Assembly: GCF_004295485.1 (NCBI RefSeq)
Contig: NZ_CP036164.1
Span: 2,294,001 to 2,358,000 of the forward strand
DNA length: 64,000 bases
From: Janibacter limosus
GTDB lineage: Bacteria; Actinomycetota; Actinomycetes; Actinomycetales; Dermatophilaceae
Direction of reading: 5' to 3'
Shown here: in pieces, positions 1 to 6,590 of the stretch
Position numbering within the stretch: the stretch's first letter is position 1
Layout of the letters: every line of letters begins with the position of its first letter
The notes under the pieces: generated by a model
The model's input: only the letters and a program-made list of their open reading frames with translations
Databases searched by the model: none
What the model was told of the DNA's origin: nothing
Program-made: the position numbers and the translations under genes

Positions 1-1127
1 TCGCAGTGCCTCACTGCCCTGTCGGGCGGCAGACCGCTGGCGACGGCATCGCCCCACGTGTCCGCAACCGCGACGACGCGTGCGCCGATCGGGATGTCCT
101 CGCCGATCAAGCCCTGCGGACGGCCCTGGCCGTCGACCCTCTCGTGGTGGGCCGCGATCAACGACATCGGTCCGTCCAAGAACTCCACCGAGCCGAGGAC
201 CCGCTGAGCGGCTGCAGCGTGGTCGCGGCGCACGATCGCCTCCGGCGCGCCCTGGAGGGCAAGGTTGCCCACGTCGCGCAGGCGCGCGGCCGTCGTCACC
301 TCGTCGACGGCGACGGGCGTCAGGCCGACGCCGGTGGCGATCGCGGTGGCCGCGCCACCGACGAGGCGAGCCTCCTCCGCGGCCCCGGGCTGCCGCAGGT
401 CGAGTGCCACGACGAAGGGGTTGAGCACCTCGTGACGGATCGCCCACTCCGAGGAGTGGGTGTGCAGGCCCCACTGGATGACGAGGATCGAGGGGAGGAA
501 GAGCACGGCCGAGACCCAGCCCAGCCCAGCAGGGGCCCAGAGCAGGACCAACAGGTATGCCGCGAGCGCGTAGCTCGCGTAGGGGGATGAGATCTGACGA
601 ACGACATCGGTGAAGATCGCGCGCATCGAACCCGCAGAGCTCAGCTGGATCACGCCAGCGAGGAGCACCGCGTTGACGAGACCGGCGCTCACGGACGCCG
701 TCGTGATCTGCACTGCCAGCAGAACCGGCTGCACACCTTCCCGCGCCGTGGTGACAGTAGTCCCGCCGACGAGCCAGTAGCCCGCGGCTCCCGCCAGCAC
801 GTAACAGACACGTTGGCTCACGTTGAACCACCGCTTCACGGGCTCATTGCGGTCCAGCAATACCGGCAGTCCTGCAACCAGCGCGGCGCCGAACGGACCA
901 AGGAGCGGGATGGAGGCGATCTGCACGATGCCGGAGACCGAGATCTGGACCGCACCGATCGCTTGGGGTCTTCCGACGGCTGCGATCCCAGCAACGACGA
1001 CCATCGCGATGAACCAGCTCAACTGCTGGGGTGGTCCAGCGGACAGCCACGCAACGATCAAACCCAAGATGGCGAGGGCAGCGATCGACACGACGTAGTC
1101 GCGCGTCGCCCTCGCCAGGCCAGGCAC
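1..1127 (-). CDS. Membrane protein with degenerate HD-GYP domain (3' end beyond window)
   Basis: About 375 codons are visible and the C-terminus lies outside the window. The N-terminal half is a run of hydrophobic segments (for example VSIAALAILGLIVAW and VSAVLFLPSILVIQW), so it is a polytopic membrane sensor module. The C-terminal half aligns with HD-GYP phosphodiesterases, with HHERVDGQGRPQGL and IPIGARVVAVADTW where the family has HHExxDGxGYPxGL and IPLxARIxxVADxxD. Two key sites are altered: the family LHDIGK reads LRDVGN, so the HD dyad is RD, and GYP is GRP. Metal binding and cyclic-di-GMP hydrolysis are therefore doubtful, and a receptor or scaffold role is more likely (inference). The only in-frame start after the upstream stop is GTG 1127, although the purine-rich stretch sits directly against it. 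It lies 29 nt after the decapeptide-repeat gene on the same strand, so the two are probably co-transcribed. Confidence 0.75.
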   Translation of the reverse strand, partial: MPGLARATRDYVVSIAALAILGLIVAWLSAGPPQQLSWFIAMVVVAGIAAVGRPQAIGAVQISVSGIVQIASIPLLGPFGAALVAGLPVLLDRNEPVKRWFNVSQRVCYVLAGAAGYWLVGGTTVTTAREGVQPVLLAVQITTASVSAGLVNAVLLAGVIQLSSAGSMRAIFTDVVRQISSPYASYALAAYLLVLLWAPAGLGWVSAVLFLPSILVIQWGLHTHSSEWAIRHEVLNPFVVALDLRQPGAAEEARLVGGAATAIATGVGLTPVAVDEVTTAARLRDVGNLALQGAPEAIVRRDHAAAAQRVLGSVEFLDGPMSLIAAHHERVDGQGRPQGLIGEDIPIGARVVAVADTWGDAVASGLPPDRAVRHC

Positions 1128-1156
1128 CCTCCGAGGAGGGTCGTCGTGCTCGATGC

Positions 1157-1528
1157 TCAGGCGTTGCCGAGTGCGCTTGACCCGGTAGCTACCGGGGCGG
1201 CCCAGTCGGCACCATCATCTTGAGAAGCGGCCCAGTCGGCACCGTCATCTGTGGAAGTGGCCCAGTCGGCACCGGCCGGACGCATGGTGCGCCAGTCGAA
1301 GCTGAGACCGAAGGGCAACGCCCAGTCGGCGCCATCATCCTGGAGTGCAGCCCAGTCGGCTCCAGCCGGATGCATCGTGCCCAAGTCGAGGCTGAGGCCA
1401 AAGGGCAGTGCCCAGTCGGCGCCGCTCCTCTGCTGCGCCGCCCAGTCGGCACCGCCCTGGGGCGTGAGAGGACCCGACAGGGTCAGTGCCAAGGTCGTCG
1501 CGCCCACAAGGGCCATGATCTTCTTCAC
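1157..1528 (-). CDS. Secreted decapeptide-repeat protein (GADWA repeats), possible peptide-signal precursor
   Basis: 123 residues. The N-terminus is a signal peptide: Lys-Lys, then a hydrophobic core (IMALVGATTLALTLSG). The mature part is almost entirely nine consecutive 10-residue units. Seven begin GADWA; two are diverged (SLDLGTMHPA, SFDWRTMRPA). Linkers between cores alternate between acidic (ALQDD, TSTDD, ASQDD) and LPFGL types, and the tail is VATGSSALGNA. No enzyme motif or cysteine is present. I chose GTG 1528, preceded by AGGA, because it gives a typical basic signal-peptide start; ATG 1516 is the alternative. The architecture resembles precursors cut into many identical short peptides, but I know no family with this motif. 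The next gene encodes a membrane HD-GYP-like protein that could be the receptor (inference). An unprocessed cell-surface repeat protein is also possible. Confidence 0.7.
   Translation of the reverse strand: MKKIMALVGATTLALTLSGPLTPQGGADWAAQQRSGADWALPFGLSLDLGTMHPAGADWAALQDDGADWALPFGLSFDWRTMRPAGADWATSTDDGADWAASQDDGADWAAPVATGSSALGNA
1184..1453 (-). repeat. Nine tandem 30-bp coding repeats (GADWA units)
   Basis: The core CCCAGTCGGC (plus-strand reading) starts at 1201, 1231, 1261, 1321, 1351, 1411 and 1441, always at multiples of 30 bp. The missing phases at 1291 and 1381 hold the two diverged units. Because the period is a multiple of three, units can be gained or lost without a frameshift. Confidence 0.9.
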
Positions 1529-1658
1529 GTTCCTATGATGCCATTGATCTGACCCGGGACCCACCCCCAGCGCGAGGGCAATCCGTGGACTCGTGACAGA
1601 ATGCCTCGTTGTTACATCTCCTGCGCACGGTGGGAGAGCCCGTACGCAAGGAGTCACC

Positions 1659-1733
1659 ATGAGCAAGCGCGCCCGCAAGCGTCGCTCCCGCAAGGGCAAG
1701 TCCGCCAACCACGGCAAGAAGCCCAACGCCTGA
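1659..1733 (+). CDS. 50S ribosomal protein bL37
   Basis: 24 residues: [20 protein letters not shown] then KPNA. This matches the tiny actinobacterial large-subunit protein bL37 first seen in mycobacterial ribosomes ([11 protein letters not shown] tail). It is nearly all Lys/Arg and would thread into rRNA. A clear AAGGAG lies 6 nt before ATG 1659. It is transcribed alone, divergent from the repeat-peptide gene, and ends at a strong hairpin. Genes this short are often missed by gene callers. Confidence 0.9.
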   Translation: MSKRARKRRSRKGKSANHGKKPNA

Positions 1734-1751
1734 GCTGGCACCACCCACGCA

Positions 1752-1783
1752 GGGGGTCGCATCCGGTCACCGGAGCGACCCCC
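1752..1783 (+). terminator. Hairpin terminator after bL37
   Basis: GGGGGTCGC (1752-1760) pairs with GCGACCCCC (1775-1783), and an inner TCCGGT/ACCGGA extends the stem. No U-tract follows, as is common in high-GC actinobacteria. Confidence 0.7.
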
Positions 1784-1844
1784 TTCGTCATGCCCGAAGA
1801 CGGACACCGACGACTCGGCCGGTCCCCGGCCCGGACCACACGAC

Positions 1845-1872
1845 GGGAATGAGGCGCCCCCCCTTCGCCGTT
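1845..1872 (+). promoter_or_regulatory. SigR-type autoregulatory promoter (GGGAAT-N19-GTT)
   Basis: GGGAAT at 1845-1850 and GTT at 1870-1872 (followed by GAA), separated by 19 nt, match the known SigR/SigH recognition pattern (GGGAAT/GGAAT-N16 to N20-GTT). It lies about 95 nt upstream of the sigR start, which fits the positive autoregulation known for sigR operons. Confidence 0.7.
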
Positions 1873-1951
1873 GAACCACGCGAAGAGCCACGACCACGTT
1901 CAGGAGTCCAGGTGCTCGTACTGCACGCCGGAGAGCGCACGGCCACCCCGC

Positions 1952-1957
1952 TAGGGT
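1952..1957 (+). promoter_or_regulatory. -10 hexamer TAGGGT close to sigR start
   Basis: TAGGGT ends 8 nt before ATG 1966. This fits a second, housekeeping promoter giving a leaderless or near-leaderless sigR transcript besides the SigR-type promoter upstream. Confidence 0.45.
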
Positions 1958-1965
1958 GGAGTGCG

Positions 1966-2616
1966 ATGACTGATCCCACGACCGACGAGACGGCTGCCCA
2001 GGCTGCGGCCGACGCTGCCGTCGACGTCGCCCACGAGACCACCGAGCAGCGACGCGCGCGCTTCGAGCGCGAGGCCATGCCGCTGCTCGACCAGCTCTAC
2101 TCCGCCGCGATGCGCACGACGCGCAACCCGACGGACGCCGAGGACCTCGTCCAGGAGACCTACGCCAAGGCCTTCGCCGCGTTCCACCAGTACCGGCCGG
2201 GGACCAACCTAAAGGCGTGGATGTACCGCATCCTGACCAACACGTACATCAACACCTACCGCAAGAAGCAGCGCGAGCCCAAGCAGTCCGACTCCCCCGA
2301 GGTCGAGGACTACCAGCTGCACAAGGCCGAGCAGCACACCTCCAAGGGGCTGCGCTCCGCCGAGGTCGAGGCGCTCGACCGGATGCCCGACTCGCAGGTC
2401 AAGCGGGCGCTGCAGGAGCTGCCCGAGGACTTCCGCATGGCGGTCTACCTCGCTGACGTCGAGGGCTTCGCCTACAAGGAGATCGCGGAGATCATGGGCA
2501 CGCCCATCGGGACCGTGATGTCCCGTCTGCACCGCGGCCGACGTCAGCTGCGCGAGATGCTCACCGACTATGCCGCCGACCGTGGCGTGGCCGCCGCCAA
2601 GGAGAGCAAGGCATGA
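1966..2616 (+). CDS. sigR: RNA polymerase sigma factor SigR (ECF family)
   Basis: 216 residues. Region 2 carries [20 protein letters not shown] and the downstream [15 protein letters not shown]; region 4 carries [20 protein letters not shown], the DNA-binding helix-turn-helix. This is the thiol-oxidative-stress sigma factor of actinobacteria (SigR in Streptomyces, SigH in mycobacteria), which turns on thioredoxin, mycothiol and protease genes when its anti-sigma factor is oxidised. ATG 1966 was chosen for the GGTGGAG upstream and family length. The frame stays open upstream to 1849, so a longer isoform, as known for Streptomyces sigma-R', is possible. It overlaps rsrA by 4 nt (ATGA), indicating translational coupling. 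A SigR-type promoter precedes it. Confidence 0.95.
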   Translation: MTDPTTDETAAQAAADAAVDVAHETTEQRRARFEREAMPLLDQLYSAAMRTTRNPTDAEDLVQETYAKAFAAFHQYRPGTNLKAWMYRILTNTYINTYRKKQREPKQSDSPEVEDYQLHKAEQHTSKGLRSAEVEALDRMPDSQVKRALQELPEDFRMAVYLADVEGFAYKEIAEIMGTPIGTVMSRLHRGRRQLREMLTDYAADRGVAAAKESKA

Positions 2617-2912
2617 GCCACGACGACGCCAACATGGACTGCTCGCAGGCCCTCTATCGGATGATGGAGTACGTCGACGGCGAGATGACGCCCGAGGATA
2701 CGCAGGCGCTCCGCGAGCACCTGTCCGGCTGCGCCCCCTGCCTCGCCGAGCGCGACATCGACCAGGTGCTGCGCCAGATCGTGCAGCGCTCCTGCGCGTG
2801 CGAGCCCGCTCCCCCGCGGCTGCGGGCGACGATCATGCAGCGCATCACGACGATCTGCGACGACGGCTCGTGGTCCGAGGTCACGCAGGTGCGGCACATC
2901 ACCGAGGGCTGA
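2613..2912 (+). CDS. rsrA: Mycothiol-system zinc-binding anti-sigma factor RsrA
   Basis: 99 residues with the ZAS signature HX3CX2C (H36, C40, C43) plus an N-terminal Cys10 in the position of the redox-active cysteine of RsrA. In the reduced state it holds zinc and sequesters SigR; disulfide formation releases SigR. Two further cysteines occur in RSCACEP. Start ATG 2613 overlaps the sigR stop. Its last 14 nt overlap the end of the convergent gene at 2899-4416, with no terminator between them. Confidence 0.93.
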   Translation: MSHDDANMDCSQALYRMMEYVDGEMTPEDTQALREHLSGCAPCLAERDIDQVLRQIVQRSCACEPAPPRLRATIMQRITTICDDGSWSEVTQVRHITEG

Positions 2913-4416
2913 GCTCGTCAGAGACTGACAACCAGTCGGGGTTCTGCGACACAAAGCGCACGGCGTGCACCCACGCCTGCTCACAGCTGGGGCTCATCTC
3001 GACCGCTTCGACCTGCTCGGGCGTGGTGGCTTCGACGGCATTGGTATCAGCTGACTGGGTGTGGACCACGCCCTCTCTCAGCAGGTTGATCGCCCGTCGT
3101 TCCCACCCGGTGGAGGTGTTGGCTTTCAGATCTGCAGCCCTCACCAAGACGTCGGCGTCGACCGCGACGAGGCGTTCGGTGAACGTGGTCTCACCGCCCC
3201 GATGCGTCCGGGATGTGAGCGTGCCAGCGTCGACGTCCACCTTCACGAGGCCGGAGAACTCGGGCTTCATGGACCGCGACTCCCACCGCCAGTACCCCGT
3301 CACCCGAGCGGTCTCTCCGCGCACCTCACCGGCGAAGTAGTCGGGCGAACCATCCGTCCGCCGTCCCGGCCGCACGAGGCACTCCTCGTGCAGCTCGCGC
3401 AGCATCCCCGTCAGCAGGACCCGCACACCATTGACATCCCCGTCGCCCTGACCACGGGACGCGCCCCACCAAGAGCTCCACCAGGGGCGTCGCGGGCCTT
3501 GCGGGAAGTCGGCGAGGTCGAGCGAACCTGAGCTGCTGGACGCGAGCGCTCCCGGAGCGACCGAGTTGCCCTGGGTCTGCTGGATGAGCATCACCTTGTC
3601 ATCGCGAGTCACCGCGAAGAGCGAGATGCCGACGATGTTGGCAGCCCGCGACTGGTCGAGGCTCAGCGCGCGACCGGCACGATCGACAGCGAGATCCCGC
3701 GGCTGGATCGACTGTCTCTCGTCGCGTCGATGGATGCGAAAGCCCCACAGCTCGTTGCTGCACTCACCGTCGAAGTAGCGGGTGGGGACAAAGGCCAGGT
3801 GTCCGTCAGTGAGCAGCTGGGCGGTGGGCTCCACTCCCAGGCCGAGGCATTGCCCGTTGAAACGAATCGGCAGGCGAAGGGTGCGCTTCCAGTTGCGCCC
3901 TGTGTGCCGGAGCGCCGCCGCGGCCACCTCCTGCAGAGTGCCGGGCAGCTGATATGCGCTGGTCTCCAGCCGCGCCGGGGTGATCACAGCATCCGCGTCA
4001 CCCTCCCCGCCCACCGGCTCTGCGACACTCCTGCCCCACAGCACCTGATCAACCTCAGTGCTCCCCCACAGTCGCGTCGCGATCCCGTTGTGGGAGGCAA
4101 CCGCGTCGCGCGCATGCCACCCCGTGTCCGTCCACTCGACGCCGGCCACGGGCTCGGGCTCGTACGGGACGAGGGTCACGGCACGCCAACTTCGGAAGGT
4201 CACGGCGGCGCCGATGAACGCGGAGACAGTCGCGATGACCAGGCCGAGTCCGTTGACACCCGCCACCACGGGACCCGGGAGGAGCGCAGGAAGGCTCAGC
4301 CCGAGCAACGCGACGAGCACGGCCACCAGCTCCCATGCGACGCGCGAGTTACGACCGTAGATGAATCGGACGTAGTCCCACCGGGACTGCAAGACCTTGA
4401 GGACGCGACCCACCAT
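2899..4416 (-). CDS. Membrane-anchored Nudix-like protein of unknown function
   Basis: 505 residues. Two N-terminal membrane segments (about residues 28-47 and 50-72: VAVLVALLGLSLPALLPG, then GLGLVIATVSAFIGA) are followed by a large cytoplasmic domain. The stretch LLTGMLRELHEECLVRPG matches the REXXEE core of a Nudix box, but the preceding GX5E part is not clear, so hydrolase activity is uncertain. The C-terminal 60 residues look like a separate small region (VEATTPEQVEAVEMSPSC). I do not recognise the family. Two membrane helices plus a nucleotide-related domain recall predicted effectors of nucleotide-signalling defence systems, but no synthetase gene is adjacent, so this stays speculation. 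The start ATG 4416 is fixed by a -10 hexamer 6 nt upstream. Confidence 0.6.
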   Translation of the reverse strand: MVGRVLKVLQSRWDYVRFIYGRNSRVAWELVAVLVALLGLSLPALLPGPVVAGVNGLGLVIATVSAFIGAAVTFRSWRAVTLVPYEPEPVAGVEWTDTGWHARDAVASHNGIATRLWGSTEVDQVLWGRSVAEPVGGEGDADAVITPARLETSAYQLPGTLQEVAAAALRHTGRNWKRTLRLPIRFNGQCLGLGVEPTAQLLTDGHLAFVPTRYFDGECSNELWGFRIHRRDERQSIQPRDLAVDRAGRALSLDQSRAANIVGISLFAVTRDDKVMLIQQTQGNSVAPGALASSSSGSLDLADFPQGPRRPWWSSWWGASRGQGDGDVNGVRVLLTGMLRELHEECLVRPGRRTDGSPDYFAGEVRGETARVTGYWRWESRSMKPEFSGLVKVDVDAGTLTSRTHRGGETTFTERLVAVDADVLVRAADLKANTSTGWERRAINLLREGVVHTQSADTNAVEATTPEQVEAVEMSPSCEQAWVHAVRFVSQNPDWLSVSDELSPR

Positions 4417-4422
4417 GCCGAA

Positions 4423-4428
4423 ACCCTA
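4423..4428 (-). promoter_or_regulatory. -10 hexamer, leaderless start of the 505-aa gene
   Basis: On the minus strand TAGGGT is followed by 6 nt and ATG 4416, the spacing expected if transcription starts at the A of ATG. Confidence 0.5.
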
Positions 4429-4526
4429 GCCTCGGCCAGATGACGCTCGCAGTCGGCCAACCCGCAGGGCTATCCCGCGTGAGGGGAACCCCCCTTCGTA
4501 CCTCGAGGAACGTGCCCGGGCATACG

Positions 4527-4955
4527 TCAGGGACGCTCTGACGCCGTCCACGGGTCGAGGCAGGCAACTCCCAGCGGCTCGAAGTGCCGGATGTTGCGGG
4601 ACACCACCGTCATGCCCGAGGCCTCGGCCACCGCGGCAATCAGTGCGTCGTCGAAGGGAGCGTGCTCAGGGACTCGGTACGTGGCCAGCACCCGCGCGGC
4701 CGGCAGGTCGAAGGACAGCACCCGGCCGGAGAAGGCCGGCAACACCTGACGCTCGAACCAGCGGCGCAGCACCTCACCCTGAGCCGGGTCCGACCGCTCC
4801 TTGGCGACGATCCCGCGTTCGATCTCGCTCATGGTCAACGCGGTGACGAACTGGTCGGCGACGGACACGGTGGCCGACCATGCTTCGACAGCCGGGTTGC
4901 GCCCCCGCAGCCGAAGCGCGGTAACCACGTTGGTGTCCAGGACGAACTGGGTCAC
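4527..4955 (-). CDS. vapC: PIN-domain toxin, VapC family ribonuclease
   Basis: 142 residues. The PIN acidic residues are visible: FVLDTNVV at the N-terminus (Asp7), SEIERG (Glu near 45) and [11 protein letters not shown] plus [13 protein letters not shown] near the C-terminus. VapC-type toxins cleave tRNA or rRNA when the antitoxin is degraded. It overlaps the antitoxin gene by 4 nt (ATGA), the standard arrangement with the antitoxin translated first. The acidic set looks intact, so it is probably active when free. Confidence 0.88.
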   Translation of the reverse strand: MTQFVLDTNVVTALRLRGRNPAVEAWSATVSVADQFVTALTMSEIERGIVAKERSDPAQGEVLRRWFERQVLPAFSGRVLSFDLPAARVLATYRVPEHAPFDDALIAAVAEASGMTVVSRNIRHFEPLGVACLDPWTASERP

Positions 4956-5179
4956 AGCTCAGGGGTCCGGGCGGCCAGCCCAAGCCGCTCGGGCTCGAAC
5001 TCGATGTCGAGACCTTCCTCGCTCGCCAGCAGATCGGCGAGCGTCAGGCGAACTCCCCCCAGCGCCTCGGCCAAGATCGCCCGCGCCTCGGCCTCGGTCG
5101 AGCGGTGATGCTGCTCGGCGCGACTCTTCAGCGCTGCCTTGGTCCCTGCGGGAAGCTTGCGGATCAGGATCTGCTCCAT
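4952..5179 (-). CDS. FitA/VapB-type ribbon-helix-helix antitoxin
   Basis: 75 residues from ATG 5179. The N-terminal [20 protein letters not shown] is the beta-strand and helix of a ribbon-helix-helix DNA-binding domain (FitA-like Arc fold). The C-terminus ([20 protein letters not shown]) should wrap the toxin. AAGGGG lies 8 nt before ATG 5179; GTG 5188 would sit directly against this site and is less likely. It is expected to repress its own operon through the palindrome just upstream. Confidence 0.85.
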   Translation of the reverse strand: MEQILIRKLPAGTKAALKSRAEQHHRSTEAEARAILAEALGGVRLTLADLLASEEGLDIEFEPERLGLAARTPEL

Positions 5180-5194
5180 GGCGACCACCCCTTC

Positions 5195-5214
5195 GATATC
5201 AGATGAATGATATC
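5195..5214. promoter_or_regulatory. Palindromic operator of the toxin-antitoxin operon
   Basis: GATATCA (5195-5201), a 6-nt spacer, then TGATATC (5208-5214), a perfect 7-bp inverted repeat 15 nt upstream of the antitoxin start. It is unusually AT-rich for this DNA and is the obvious binding site for the ribbon-helix-helix antitoxin. Confidence 0.7.
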
Positions 5215-5235
5215 AGCCAGGAGGCCGCGCCCGTC

Positions 5236-5277
5236 ACGCAAGAGACCCCCTTCGCGATCGAAGGGGGTCTCTTGCGT
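5236..5277. terminator. Long bidirectional hairpin
   Basis: A perfect inverted repeat with 19-bp arms (5236-5254 and 5259-5277) and a 4-nt loop, arms starting ACGCAAGAGACCCCC. It lies between the 3' end of the desaturase operon and the promoter side of the toxin-antitoxin operon, and probably ends desaturase transcription. Confidence 0.7.
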
Positions 5278-5278
5278 C

Positions 5279-5352
5279 TGGCTTCGAGACGCTTGCTGCC
5301 GTCTGGTGCTGCCGTCTGGCTTCGAGACGCTTGCTGCGCAAGCTCCTCAGCC
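5279..5352. repeat. Family A REP-like element, copy 1
   Basis: GGCTTCGAGACGCTTGCTG occurs twice, the second time followed by CGCAAGCTCCTCAG, so that CTTGC/GCAAG can form a hairpin. The element runs into the stop codon of the desaturase gene. Related copies lie at 9830, 21171 and 47641. Confidence 0.65.
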
Positions 5353-6588
5353 AGCGTTGGCGAGCTGGAAGCGGGTCTTGCGGGCGCGGGCCTTCAGGCC
5401 CTTCATGCCGGACGTGCGCAGGATGCCGATCGCCTGGGTGAGCGAGGTGTCGTTGGGCAGGGACAGGCGGATGATCTCGCTCCACGCGGAGCCGACCTGC
5501 TTGGGCAGCGATCCGGAGACGTACTCCAGGCCGTACTCGGCGAAGAGCGCCTGGATGCGCGGGGCGATCTCCGGGTAGCGACGGCTGGGCATGTCGGGGA
5601 AGAGGTGGTGCTCGATCTGATAGCTCAGGTGACCGGTGGCGATGTGCATCGGCGTCGAGCCGGTGATGTTGGCCGAGCCGAGCATCTGGCGCAGGTACCA
5701 CTCGCCGCGGGTCTCACCGTCGATCGAGTTCTTGCTGAAGGTCTTCACGCCCGCCGGGAAGTGGCCGCACATGATGACCGAGTGCGTCCAGTAGTTGCGC
5801 ACGAGGTTGGCCACGACATTGGCGCCGAGGGTCGACAGGAAGTTCGGCCCCGACAGCAGCGGGAAGAGCAGGTAGTCCTTGCCGGCCTGCTTCTTGATCT
5901 TGTTGACGACCTTCTTCGCCTCGAACATCCACTCCGGGTTGTCCTTGCGGGTCTTCCAGTTCTTGCCGAGCTCGAGGTCGTACGCGGCGATGCCGTACTC
6001 GAAGAGCGTGGCATTGATGAACTGCGTGATCGGCTGGATCAGGTAGCCCGGGTACCACTTCTGCGCGTCGTCGACACGCATGATGCCGTAGCCCAGGTCG
6101 TTGTCGTGGCCGACGACGTTGGTGTACGTGTGGTGCACCTGGTTGTGGCTGCTCTTCCAGTGGTCCGCCGGGGTGACGTTGTCCCACTCCCACGTGGAGG
6201 AGTGGATGCTCGGGTCGCGCATCCAGTCCCACTGGCCGTGGATGATGTTGTGCCCGACCTCCATGTTGTCCAGGATCTTGGACGCGCTCAGCGCGGCCGT
6301 GCCGGCCACCCAGGCGATCGGGTTGCCGGAGAAGAACAGGGCGGCGCGGCCACCGATCTCCAGGTAGCGCTGCGCCTTGATCACGCGGCGGATGTAGCGG
6401 GCATCGGCCTCGCCCAGCGAGTCCATGACGGACGCGCGGATCCCGTCGAGCTCGCGACCGAGCTCCTCGATCCGCTCCGGGGTGAGGTGCGAGATCGGCG
6501 ACTCGGTGAGATTGACGTGGGTGTGGATGACATCGGACATGCCGCCGGTGATGCGGGCGTCCGTCGTGCGCTCGAGAGTGGCAGTCAT
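5347..6588 (-). CDS. Membrane fatty acyl desaturase (DesA3-like acyl-CoA desaturase)
   Basis: 413 residues. The three histidine boxes that hold the di-iron centre are present: HNIIHG (113-118), HNQVHH (148-153) and QIEHH (324-328), with hydrophobic stretches between them. This is the layout of the integral-membrane desaturases that introduce a double bond into stearoyl- or palmitoyl-CoA, such as mycobacterial DesA3. The neighbouring reductase gene ends 2 nt upstream, and AAGGAG lies before ATG 6588, so the two are one translation unit that supplies the desaturase with electrons. The gene has no other partner downstream and ends inside a family A repeat. Confidence 0.92.
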   Translation of the reverse strand: MTATLERTTDARITGGMSDVIHTHVNLTESPISHLTPERIEELGRELDGIRASVMDSLGEADARYIRRVIKAQRYLEIGGRAALFFSGNPIAWVAGTAALSASKILDNMEVGHNIIHGQWDWMRDPSIHSSTWEWDNVTPADHWKSSHNQVHHTYTNVVGHDNDLGYGIMRVDDAQKWYPGYLIQPITQFINATLFEYGIAAYDLELGKNWKTRKDNPEWMFEAKKVVNKIKKQAGKDYLLFPLLSGPNFLSTLGANVVANLVRNYWTHSVIMCGHFPAGVKTFSKNSIDGETRGEWYLRQMLGSANITGSTPMHIATGHLSYQIEHHLFPDMPSRRYPEIAPRIQALFAEYGLEYVSGSLPKQVGSAWSEIIRLSLPNDTSLTQAIGILRTSGMKGLKARARKTRFQLANAG

Positions 6589-6590
6589 GG

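Noticed and set aside
1184..1453. Regularly spaced repeats that could look like a CRISPR array
   Set aside because: Units abut at 30 bp with no unique spacers, and they encode an in-frame protein repeat behind a signal peptide.
4417..4526. Possible small gene between the Nudix-like protein and the PIN toxin
   Set aside because: I see no frame with a ribosome site and plausible composition; the first bases belong to the promoter of the 505-aa gene.
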